From JAHJQZ01 sp963675235 (GTDB lineage Bacteria > Pseudomonadota > Alphaproteobacteria > Rhizobiales > Devosiaceae), in NCBI GenBank assembly GCA_963675235.2, contig CAXXFU010000004.1:372001-436000 (forward strand): a stretch of 64,000 nucleotides of DNA, in the 5' to 3' direction. The notes below the pieces were generated by a model. It did no database searches and was not told the DNA's origin. It was given only the letters and a program-made list of their open reading frames with translations. The first letter of the stretch is position 1; each line of letters begins with the position of its first letter. A program made the translations under genes and the position numbers. Positions 17,954 through 25,817 of the stretch are shown in pieces.

Positions 17954-18232
17954 ATGATTAAGTCCGAACTGATCGAAAAGCTCTCTGCGGAGAATCCGCA
18001 TCTGTTCCAGCGCGACGTCGAGAACATCGTCAATGCCATTCTTGGCGAGATCGGCGATGCCTTGTCGAGAGGGGACAGGGTCGAGTTGAGGGGCTTTGGC
18101 GCCTTCTCGATCAAGAACCGGCCGCCTCGGACCGGGCGCAATCCGCGCACCGGCGAGAAGGTGTCGGTGGACGAGAAATACGTCCCGCAGTTCAAGGCGG
18201 GCAAGGAAATCCGCGAACGGCTCAACAAATAG
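17954..18232 (+). CDS. ihfB: Integration host factor subunit beta
   Basis: Half of the IHF heterodimer, a sequence-specific DNA-bending protein of the HU/IHF family that assists, among others, sigma-54 promoters. 92 residues, the usual size. The conserved arm GRNPRTGEKVSVDEKYVPQFKAGKEIRERLN with the intercalating Pro, and the GFGAFSIKNRPPRTGRNP segment, identify it. GGGGGG precedes the ATG. Sits between sppA and a LapA-like gene as in other Rhizobiales. The alpha subunit is not in this window. Confidence 0.97.
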   Translation: MIKSELIEKLSAENPHLFQRDVENIVNAILGEIGDALSRGDRVELRGFGAFSIKNRPPRTGRNPRTGEKVSVDEKYVPQFKAGKEIRERLNK

Positions 18233-18299
18233 GCCCAGCCGGAAAACCCGGATGCGGCCCTAGACGGGGCAAAAGGCCCAAGGCAGAAGCGAAACACAG

Positions 18300-18665
18300 A
18301 TGACGAAGCGTCTGGTCGGCTGGTTCGTGCTCGTGCCCCTTTCGGTAGTGCTTGTGCTGTTCGCACTGGCCAATCGCCAGGTTGTTCATGTCGGTCTCGA
18401 CCCGTTCGGGCGTGAACCGGCGCTGATACCCGGCTTCGATATTCCCCTTTTCGGCGTTATCTATGCCATGTTGCTGGCGGGCGTGCTGCTGGGCGGACTT
18501 GCCGTCTGGCTGACCCAGGGCCGGCACCGGCGCGAACGCCGTCAGTTCCGCCGCGAGGCGGAACGGCTCGGGCGCGAACTCGACGGCGCCCGCCGCCAGC
18601 AGCACGGGCCGCAGACGGGCGCCAAGGGCCTGCCGGCGACCGACGACTTCCTGGAGATCGACTAG
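18300..18665 (+). CDS. LapA-domain inner-membrane protein (DUF1049)
   Basis: 121 residues with two transmembrane helices (about residues 8-26 and 47-72) separated by a short periplasmic loop, then a basic, coiled-coil-like cytoplasmic tail rich in Arg/Glu (RHRRERRQFRREAERLGREL). This is the layout of the LapA/YciS family, which in E. coli acts with LapB in control of LPS synthesis. Whether it has that role here is inference; LapB was not seen. Conserved position between ihfB and trpF. Confidence 0.85.
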   Translation: MTKRLVGWFVLVPLSVVLVLFALANRQVVHVGLDPFGREPALIPGFDIPLFGVIYAMLLAGVLLGGLAVWLTQGRHRRERRQFRREAERLGRELDGARRQQHGPQTGAKGLPATDDFLEID

Positions 18666-18688
18666 ACCGCACCAGAATCGGCCATTTC

Positions 18689-19345
18689 ATGAGCTATTCC
18701 CCGATTATCAAGATTTGCGGCATCAAGACCCCTGACATGCTCGAGGCAGCGATTGCGGCCGGAGCCGACATGGTCGGTTTCGTCCATTTCCCGCGCTCGC
18801 CCCGCCATGTCGAGATCGATCCGCTTCAAGAACTCATCTCTCTGACCCGCGGCCGCGCCGAAAGCGTCGTGCTGCTGGTCAATCCGGACAACTCCAAGGT
18901 CGCCGAGATGGCGGCGCTGGACCCGGACTGGATCCAGCTGCACGGGCCCGAAGCGCCGCATCGGGTCGACGCCATCCGCAGCGATGCCGGCATTCCCATC
19001 CTCAAGGCGGTCGGTATCGGCAGCCCCGAGGACCTGCCGCTCCTGTCGGAGTACGAAGAGGTGTGCGACCGGCTGCTGCTCGACGCCAAGGCGCCCAAGA
19101 ACTCGGAATTGCCGGGCGGGCGCGGTGTCGCATTCGACTGGGATGTGTTGACCGGCCTTGACCAGGACGTGACCTTCATGCTTTCCGGTGGCCTGACGCC
19201 TGACAATGTCGATGAGGCCCTGACCAAGGTCAAACCCTCCGGCATAGACGTCTCGTCCGGGGTGGAGCGCGCGCCCGGGGTGAAGGACGCGGCCCTGATC
19301 GCCGCATTCATCTCTGCCGCCCGCGCTGCGGCGGCTGCCCTGTAG
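18689..19345 (+). CDS. trpF: Phosphoribosylanthranilate isomerase
   Basis: Third step of the tryptophan branch: Amadori rearrangement of phosphoribosylanthranilate to CdRP. 218 residues forming one TIM barrel. The general base Cys lies in IKICGIKTPDM (residues 7-17) and the general acid Asp in the WIQLHGPE to LLLDAKAP region; the phosphate-binding segments MLSGGLTPDNV and GIDVSSGVE are intact. It starts the trpFBA run; trpB follows 26 bp later. Confidence 0.96.
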   Translation: MSYSPIIKICGIKTPDMLEAAIAAGADMVGFVHFPRSPRHVEIDPLQELISLTRGRAESVVLLVNPDNSKVAEMAALDPDWIQLHGPEAPHRVDAIRSDAGIPILKAVGIGSPEDLPLLSEYEEVCDRLLLDAKAPKNSELPGGRGVAFDWDVLTGLDQDVTFMLSGGLTPDNVDEALTKVKPSGIDVSSGVERAPGVKDAALIAAFISAARAAAAAL

Positions 19346-19371
19346 TTCGGGCAGGCAGACCCGAGGATCAC

Positions 19372-20601
<1,230 letters not shown>

Positions 20602-20661
20602 GGCCCGCTTCGGCAAAAGCGTCGAAAACATACGTGCTCACAATTACGTGAAAACGCTATG

Positions 20662-20685
20662 TGCAAGACGCATATCCGTCTTGCA
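20662..20685 (+). other. Perfect 9-bp hairpin downstream of trpB
   Basis: TGCAAGACG / CGTCTTGCA with a 6-base loop, 60 bases after the trpB stop, in a stretch visibly richer in A/T than its flanks. No T tract follows. It may stabilise the trpB mRNA end or belong to the small transcript described next. Confidence 0.55.
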
Positions 20686-20764
20686 ATTCATTGCCTTGGC
20701 AGGTAGGCAGGCGGCATTCATTAATGTGTCGTTACCTCTTTGGATTCGAGCTAGAGTGGATAAT

Positions 20765-20854
20765 ATGACAAATAGTTTCATCGTAGAATTTGCAGAGCTG
20801 CTGGATGAGATGGTCTCTGCCTCTGAGGTGGAAACGAAGGCGGCATCGAACTAG
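20765..20854 (+). CDS. Possible 29-residue small protein between trpB and trpA (or part of an sRNA)
   Basis: An ATG preceded by GTGGA opens a 29-codon frame ending in TAG, encoding an acidic amphipathic peptide with the helix EFAELLDEMVSASEVE. It is followed within 25 bases by a strong intrinsic terminator, so a short independent transcript ends here. The A/T-rich surroundings differ from the trp genes. I know no family for the peptide; the transcript may equally be a non-coding regulator, and GATAAT at 20759-20764 could be a -10 box rather than part of a leader. A longer in-frame GTG (20648) exists but the added part looks non-coding. Confidence 0.35.
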   Translation: MTNSFIVEFAELLDEMVSASEVETKAASN

Positions 20855-20876
20855 GCATTTACGCGAGCAACCCATC

Positions 20877-20912
20877 AGCGCCACGGCTCCCCCAGGTCGT
20901 GGCGCTTTTTTT
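20877..20912 (+). terminator. Strong intrinsic terminator between trpB and trpA
   Basis: A perfect 9-bp stem, AGCGCCACG / CGTGGCGCT, followed at once by seven T residues. It is the most typical terminator of the window. It faces the trp direction and would separate trpA from trpFB transcription unless read through or supplied with its own promoter. Confidence 0.9.
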
Positions 20913-21016
20913 CATTCGGTTGACAGGATAATCGCGGTTCCCCTACATGCGCATGGCCTGACCGTTCCGCTCGGACACTGGCCGGTTCCAGAACCCTGTC
21001 ACCGGATCGCCCCCTG

Positions 21017-21844
21017 ATGAATACGACGCGAATCGACACGCGCTTTGCTGAATGCGCCGCCGAAAACCGGCCGGCGTTGGTCACCTTCGTCATGGCCGGC
21101 GACCCCGATGAAGTAACGGCCCAGGCCGTTCTCGACGGGCTACCGCAGGCCGGCGCCGATGTCATCGAGCTGGGCATGCCGTTCTCGGATCCGATGGCCG
21201 ACGGGACGGCGATTCAGCTTGCCGGACAGCGGGCACTCGCGGCAGGCCAAACCCTTGCGAAAACGCTCGAATCCGTTCGGCGCTTCCGGCTCAAGGACGA
21301 CGGCACCCCGATCATTCTGATGGGCTATTACAACCCCATCTACATCTATGGCGTCGATGCCTTCGTCGCCGACGCCGCTGCCGCCGGCGTCGACGGGCTG
21401 ATCATCGTCGACCTGCCGGCCGAGGAAGACACCGAACTGTGTGAGCCGGCTATCGCCGCCGGCCTCAATTTCATCCGCCTGACGACGCCGACCACCGACG
21501 ACAAACGCCTGCCGGTGGTGCTGAAGAACACCTCGGGCTTTGTCTACTACGTCTCGATGACCGGTATCACCGGAGCGGCAATCAAAAACCGCGCTGCCGT
21601 CGGCGAAGCGGTCAAGCGCATCAAGTCCCACACCGGCCTGCCCGTTGCAGTCGGTTTCGGCATCAAGACCGCCGAGGACGCCGCCGTGATCGGCCGCGAT
21701 GCCGACGGTGTCGTCGTCGGATCGGCGCTGGTGTCGGCAATCGCCGGTTCGCTCCAGAACGGCAAGCCGACCGGCGCCACACCGGAAGCGATCCACGCAC
21801 TGGTCCGCGAACTGGCGGAAGGTGCGCGGACGGCCCGCTCCTGA
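21017..21844 (+). CDS. trpA: Tryptophan synthase alpha chain
   Basis: Splits indole-3-glycerol phosphate into indole and glyceraldehyde 3-phosphate. 275 residues, TIM barrel. Catalytic Glu51 lies in DVIELGMPFSDPMADG and the second acid Asp62 in the same stretch; phosphate-binding GFGIKTAEDAA and VVGSALV are intact. No good ribosome-binding site is visible in front of the ATG (CGCCCCCTG). With a strong terminator 104 bases upstream the gene probably uses a promoter in 20913-21016. Confidence 0.97.
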   Translation: MNTTRIDTRFAECAAENRPALVTFVMAGDPDEVTAQAVLDGLPQAGADVIELGMPFSDPMADGTAIQLAGQRALAAGQTLAKTLESVRRFRLKDDGTPIILMGYYNPIYIYGVDAFVADAAAAGVDGLIIVDLPAEEDTELCEPAIAAGLNFIRLTTPTTDDKRLPVVLKNTSGFVYYVSMTGITGAAIKNRAAVGEAVKRIKSHTGLPVAVGFGIKTAEDAAVIGRDADGVVVGSALVSAIAGSLQNGKPTGATPEAIHALVRELAEGARTARS

Positions 21845-21968
21845 CCCCTGAGTTGTCAACCGTTGCAATCAAGCACCTTTGCTTCGGACCTTTGGACCTG
21901 ATAAAAAGGGTCTGGATGGCCCATATTGATATGGCTGACAAAAGACCCAAGAAGGCAAAACTCTTCAC

Positions 21969-22943
21969 ATGAACTGGATCAACAACGTTGTCCGGCCGCG
22001 CATTCGGTCCCTTCTGAACAAGCGGGAAACGCCTGAGAACTACTGGATCAAGTGTCCCGAATCCGGCGAACTGGTCTATTACAAGGATCTCGAAGACAAC
22101 CAGTGGGTGGTTCCGAATTCCGGCCATCACATGAAGGTCAAGGCGCGCGATCGCCTCGGCCTGTTCTTCGATGAGGGCGTGTTCACCGAACTGCCGGCAC
22201 CGCAGGTCGCCAATGATCCGCTGCGTTTCCGCGCCGCCAAGCGCTATTCCGACCAGATCAAGGAAAACCGCACCAAGACCGGTACCGAGGACTCGATCAT
22301 CGCGGCCACCGGCAAGCTGCTCGGCATGGACGTGACCGCCGCCGTGCACGAGTTTGATTTCATGGCTGGCTCGCTCGGCATGGCTGCCGGACAGGCGATC
22401 ATCGCCGCAATGGAGCGTGCCGTTGCCGATCGCACCGCCTTCGTCATGTTCACCGCCTCGGGCGGCGCCCGTATGCAGGAAGGCATCCTGTCGCTGATGC
22501 AGATGCCGCGCACCACCATTGCGGTGCAGCGCCTGCGCGAGGCCGGCCTGCCTTATATCGTCGTCCTGACCAACCCGACCACCGGCGGTGTCAGCGCATC
22601 CTATGCCATGCTCGGGGACGTCCACATCGCCGAGCCGGGCGCGGTGATCGGCTTTGCCGGCCAGCGCGTCATCCAGGACACCATCCGTGAAAAGCTGCCA
22701 AACGGCTTCCAGCGCTCCGAATATCTCAAGGATCACGGCATCGTCGATCTGGTCGTGCACCGTCACGAACTGCGGTCGACCATCGGGTCGCTGATCGCCA
22801 TGTTCACCAAGCAGCCGGTGCCGGAGGCGCTGAAGCGCGCCGAACTGCCGGCGCCCAAGCAGGTGACCATGCGCGACGTGGTCGTGGCCGCCGAGGGCGA
22901 CGACGACCTGATCAATGCGCCTGCTGCAGGCAACGCCGAATAG
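21969..22943 (+). CDS. accD: Acetyl-CoA carboxylase carboxyltransferase subunit beta
   Basis: With AccA it transfers the carboxyl group from biotin to acetyl-CoA, giving malonyl-CoA. 324 residues. The crotonase-like core is complete (GSLGMAAGQAI, FTASGGARMQEG, NPTTGGVSASYAMLGDV). The N-terminal zinc ribbon of the E. coli protein is not: of four cysteines only Cys29 in WIKCPESGE remains, and the PNSGHH segment replaces CPKCDHH. I recall the same loss in other rhizobial AccD proteins, so it is probably lineage-wide. It precedes folC, as in E. coli. Confidence 0.97.
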   Translation: MNWINNVVRPRIRSLLNKRETPENYWIKCPESGELVYYKDLEDNQWVVPNSGHHMKVKARDRLGLFFDEGVFTELPAPQVANDPLRFRAAKRYSDQIKENRTKTGTEDSIIAATGKLLGMDVTAAVHEFDFMAGSLGMAAGQAIIAAMERAVADRTAFVMFTASGGARMQEGILSLMQMPRTTIAVQRLREAGLPYIVVLTNPTTGGVSASYAMLGDVHIAEPGAVIGFAGQRVIQDTIREKLPNGFQRSEYLKDHGIVDLVVHRHELRSTIGSLIAMFTKQPVPEALKRAELPAPKQVTMRDVVVAAEGDDDLINAPAAGNAE

Positions 22944-23041
22944 GAGCGCTGCCGGAAATAGCGGAAACCGGTTCTCGGTGCTTACGAGCGCGAGATTACA
23001 AGTAACGGGCCTTCATTTCCTCGGAGGCCAGCGAGTTCACT

Positions 23042-24340
23042 GTGACCCGAACCGACGCCATCCTGCGGCGCCTTCTTGCGCTGCATCCGAACAAGCTGAT
23101 CGATCTCAAGCTCGACCGGGTTCTCCGGCTGCTGGAGGATCTCGGCCGGCCGCAGGACAGGCTGCCGCCGGTGATCCATGTCGCCGGAACCAATGGCAAA
23201 GGCTCGACCATTGCCTATCTGCGCGCCTTTCTCGAAGCCGCCGGCAAAAGCGTGCATGTTTACACCTCGCCCAATCTGGTCCGCTTCCGCGAACGCATCC
23301 GGCTCGCCGGCACGCTGGTCTCGGCGCAAAAGCTCAATGCCGCACTGCTGAAGTGCGAACAGGTCAATGCCGGCCAGCCGATCACCTATTTCGAGATCAC
23401 CACGGCGGCGGCCATCCTGCTGTTTTCTGAGATCGAAGCCGATTACCTGCTGCTCGAGGTGGGCCTGGGCGGGCGCTATGACGCCACCAATGTCATCGAC
23501 CAACCGCTCGGCACCATCATCACGCCGGTCTCGATCGATCATGTCGAGTTCCTCGGCAGTGATCTCGGCGGCATCGCGCGAGAGAAGGCCGGCATCCTCA
23601 AGCGCGGCAGTCGGGCGGTGGTGGCACGCCAGCAATATGAAGCGCTGATGGTCATCGAGACCGAGGCCAGGCGCCTTGGCGTGACACCCTATGTCGCCGG
23701 ACAGGATTTCGACGGCTACGGCCAGCGCGGCCGCTTGATCTATCAGGACGAGGACGGCCTTGTCGACCTGCCTGAACCGGCCCTTGTCGGCCCGTTCCAG
23801 TTCGACAATGCCAGTCTCGCCATCGCCGCGGCCCGGCATTTTGGTCTGCCGATCGCAGAGGCCGACATCGCCGAAGGACTCCGCACGGTTTCCTGGCCGG
23901 CACGCATGCAGCCGCTGCGCACAGGCAAGCTGCGCGACCTGCTGCCTGCCGGCCATGAGCTCTGGCTCGATGGTGGTCACAATGAAGCCGGCGGCGGCGT
24001 CCTCGCCGACACTGTCCGGCAGCTTCAGACCCGCCAGCCGCGTCCTCTGGTGATAGTGATGGGCACTTTCGCCAACAAAGATGCCCGAGGATTCCTCAGG
24101 CATTTCTCCGGCATGGACCTGACGCTGTTCACGGTCCGCATTCCGGGCGAACGCGCCTCGTGGTCGGCGCGCCAGCTCGCCGAAATGGCCGGCGAGATCG
24201 GTTTCTCGGCAAGGCCCATGCGTTCTGTCGCCAATGCGCTCACCGAGGCAGCAAGGATCGACAACGCCCGCGTGGTCATCTGCGGTTCGTTGCACCTGGC
24301 CGGAAATGTACTGGAAAAGAACGGCACCCCGCCGAATTGA
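23042..24340 (+). CDS. folC: Bifunctional folylpolyglutamate synthase / dihydrofolate synthase
   Basis: Adds Glu to dihydropteroate and to reduced folates. 432 residues, Mur-ligase fold. ATP loop HVAGTNGKGSTIAYL (residues about 45-59), the folate-binding FEITTAAAILLF, and LLEVGLGGRYDATNVI. The start is a GTG at 23042; the opening TRTDAILRRLLALHP is family-like. It lies 98 bp behind accD and only 6 bp from the convergent thioredoxin-like gene. Confidence 0.96.
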   Translation: MTRTDAILRRLLALHPNKLIDLKLDRVLRLLEDLGRPQDRLPPVIHVAGTNGKGSTIAYLRAFLEAAGKSVHVYTSPNLVRFRERIRLAGTLVSAQKLNAALLKCEQVNAGQPITYFEITTAAAILLFSEIEADYLLLEVGLGGRYDATNVIDQPLGTIITPVSIDHVEFLGSDLGGIAREKAGILKRGSRAVVARQQYEALMVIETEARRLGVTPYVAGQDFDGYGQRGRLIYQDEDGLVDLPEPALVGPFQFDNASLAIAAARHFGLPIAEADIAEGLRTVSWPARMQPLRTGKLRDLLPAGHELWLDGGHNEAGGGVLADTVRQLQTRQPRPLVIVMGTFANKDARGFLRHFSGMDLTLFTVRIPGERASWSARQLAEMAGEIGFSARPMRSVANALTEAARIDNARVVICGSLHLAGNVLEKNGTPPN

Positions 24341-24346
24341 TGGCAG

Positions 24347-24688
24347 CTAGCGGCAGCGGTCGCAGTCGCAGCTGCCTTCGGCGAACGGCGCCAGCCAGGC
24401 GATCAGTTCGGCTTCCGACGTGGCGCGTCCGGAGCGGCGCGCAAGCTCAGCCCCATGCTGAAACACGATGAGCACCGGCAACGCCACCACGCCATGATGC
24501 GAACAAAGGTGCGGATTGTCGCGAGCCGAGAGCGTACCGATGCGCAGCGCGGCGCCGAAATGGGCTGCCGCCCCACCAAGCGCCCCGGCAAGCGCGTCGC
24601 TTTCCGTATCGGCGAAGTGCAGCACCACCGGCACCGGCGCTTCGCTCACCATGGCGCGAAAGTCACGATCGGAAATCGCGTCGCTCAT
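24347..24688 (-). CDS. Thioredoxin-fold protein without the CXXC active site
   Basis: 113 residues. The pattern of strands (PVPVVLHFADTES, ALRIGTLSARDNP, VVALPVLIVFQHG with the thioredoxin cis-Pro at Pro71) is thioredoxin-like, but the WCGPC position reads ADTESDA, so there is no redox pair. Instead the C-terminus ends in SCDCDRCR (Cys107, Cys109, Cys112), a possible metal-binding tail, plus Cys62. The ATG at 24688 follows AAGGAAG. It lies 262 bp past the two genuine thioredoxin genes and may have come from the same duplication. Function unknown; a chaperone-like or metal-related role is only a suggestion. Confidence 0.75.
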   Translation of the reverse strand: MSDAISDRDFRAMVSEAPVPVVLHFADTESDALAGALGGAAAHFGAALRIGTLSARDNPHLCSHHGVVALPVLIVFQHGAELARRSGRATSEAELIAWLAPFAEGSCDCDRCR

Positions 24689-24937
24689 CGCCGCTTCCTT
24701 TTCGTCCGCGATCAGCCGAACCTTGGCACCCCCGGGCCGATTCCAGCGGAACAGCACCAGATGCCACAGACCCGGCGCCTGACGCGACAGATCGATCAAC
24801 CCGTTTCTCCGAACCGCCGAGCGCCCTGTCTCGTTGACGGGCGTCGATACCGCGATGGAATATGCCGCCTGTGCGTGTGATCGAGCCGGTGATCATGGAT
24901 TCAGGTATCCAATGCCAACCTGGCTTGGCGCAAGTGC

Positions 24938-24962
24938 AAAGCCCCGGCAAAACCGGGGCTTT
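24938..24962. terminator. Bidirectional terminator after the thioredoxin pair
   Basis: A perfect 10-bp stem AAAGCCCCGG / CCGGGGCTTT with loop CAAAA, 22 bases past the end of the downstream thioredoxin gene on the minus strand. Confidence 0.8.
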
Positions 24963-24983
24963 GGCGTCGTCTGGTGCGGTTCG

Positions 24984-25331
24984 TCAGTTCGCGTGGCTCT
25001 CGAGCCACTTGATGAACCCGGCATGGGACTGCGCTGCCCCAACCCGCATATCGACCGGCGACCCGTTCTTGAACAGGATAAAGGTCGGCATGGAACGGAC
25101 ATTGTAGCGAGAGACGGACTCGAAATTGGCGCCGCTGTCGAGCGAGACGATCTTGACCTTGTCCCCGAGATCGCCCTGCACCCGTTCGAGCATCGGATCG
25201 ATGGCCTTGCACGGCCCGCACCACTCAGCCCAGAAATCGACCAGTACGGGAACGTCCGCGCCTAGCACCTCGGTGGCAAATGTTTCATCGGTCACGGGGT
25301 TGAGCACGGACGTCTCCTTGGGCTTGGTCAA
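24984..25331 (-). CDS. Thioredoxin (second of a tandem pair)
   Basis: 115 residues with the full thioredoxin active site WAEWCGPCK (Cys38, Cys41), cis-Pro in RSMPTFILF and the GxxxxxxxxxxWLE helix at the end. It differs from its neighbour by a longer N-terminus (KPKETSVLNP) and by Asp/Ser in place of the usual NVDEN loop (SLDSGANFESVS). 30 bp downstream of the first trx gene, so co-transcribed. Reduces protein disulfides in the cytoplasm; the altered loops suggest a different partner set. Confidence 0.9.
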   Translation of the reverse strand: MTKPKETSVLNPVTDETFATEVLGADVPVLVDFWAEWCGPCKAIDPMLERVQGDLGDKVKIVSLDSGANFESVSRYNVRSMPTFILFKNGSPVDMRVGAAQSHAGFIKWLESHAN

Positions 25332-25361
25332 TCAGGGATTGGCAGTCGGATTTCAGTCAGC

Positions 25362-25688
25362 TCAGGCCGCGTAGCCTTCCAGCCATTTGGACAGGCCGGC
25401 CTTGGGCGTACCGGCGCCGATCTTCATGTCGACGGGCTCACCACCCTTGTAAAGGATCATGGTCGGAATCGAGCGCACGCCATACTTGATGGTGGTGTTC
25501 GGATTCTCGTCGACATTGAGCTTGACGATCTTCACCTTGCCGGCGAGTTCGGTCGAGAGTTCGTCGAGAATGGGGGACACGGCCCGGCAGGGTCCGCACC
25601 ATTCCGCCCAGAAATCAACGAGCACCGGCTCCTTGGCTCCGAGCACCTCACTATCGAAGTTGGCATCGGACACTGGCTTGCTGGTCAT
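25362..25688 (-). CDS. trxA: Thioredoxin
   Basis: 108 residues, canonical size. WAEWCGPCR (Cys31, Cys34), KLNVDENPNT, cis-Pro in RSIPTMILY, and GAGTPKAGLSKWLEG. It is the housekeeping-type copy and occupies the conserved place between folC and addA. Reduced by thioredoxin reductase (not in the window) and serves ribonucleotide reductase and other targets. The 129 bp upstream towards addA probably carries the promoter of the pair. Confidence 0.95.
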   Translation of the reverse strand: MTSKPVSDANFDSEVLGAKEPVLVDFWAEWCGPCRAVSPILDELSTELAGKVKIVKLNVDENPNTTIKYGVRSIPTMILYKGGEPVDMKIGAGTPKAGLSKWLEGYAA

Positions 25689-25817
25689 GGCGTTAGCCTT
25701 TCATCGGTAAAATACGCTGAAACGAATTTAGGTGTTAACGCGTCCGGGTTCAAGGGCCGCTCCGGAAACAAAACCGCGGCCGCCGGGGGAATCGCGGAAC
25801 AGTGTTTCCCCTCGCGG

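Noticed and set aside
20648..20854. 68-residue version of the small ORF between trpB and trpA
   Set aside because: It begins at a GTG without a ribosome-binding site and runs through the hairpin; the 29-residue form is more likely if any.
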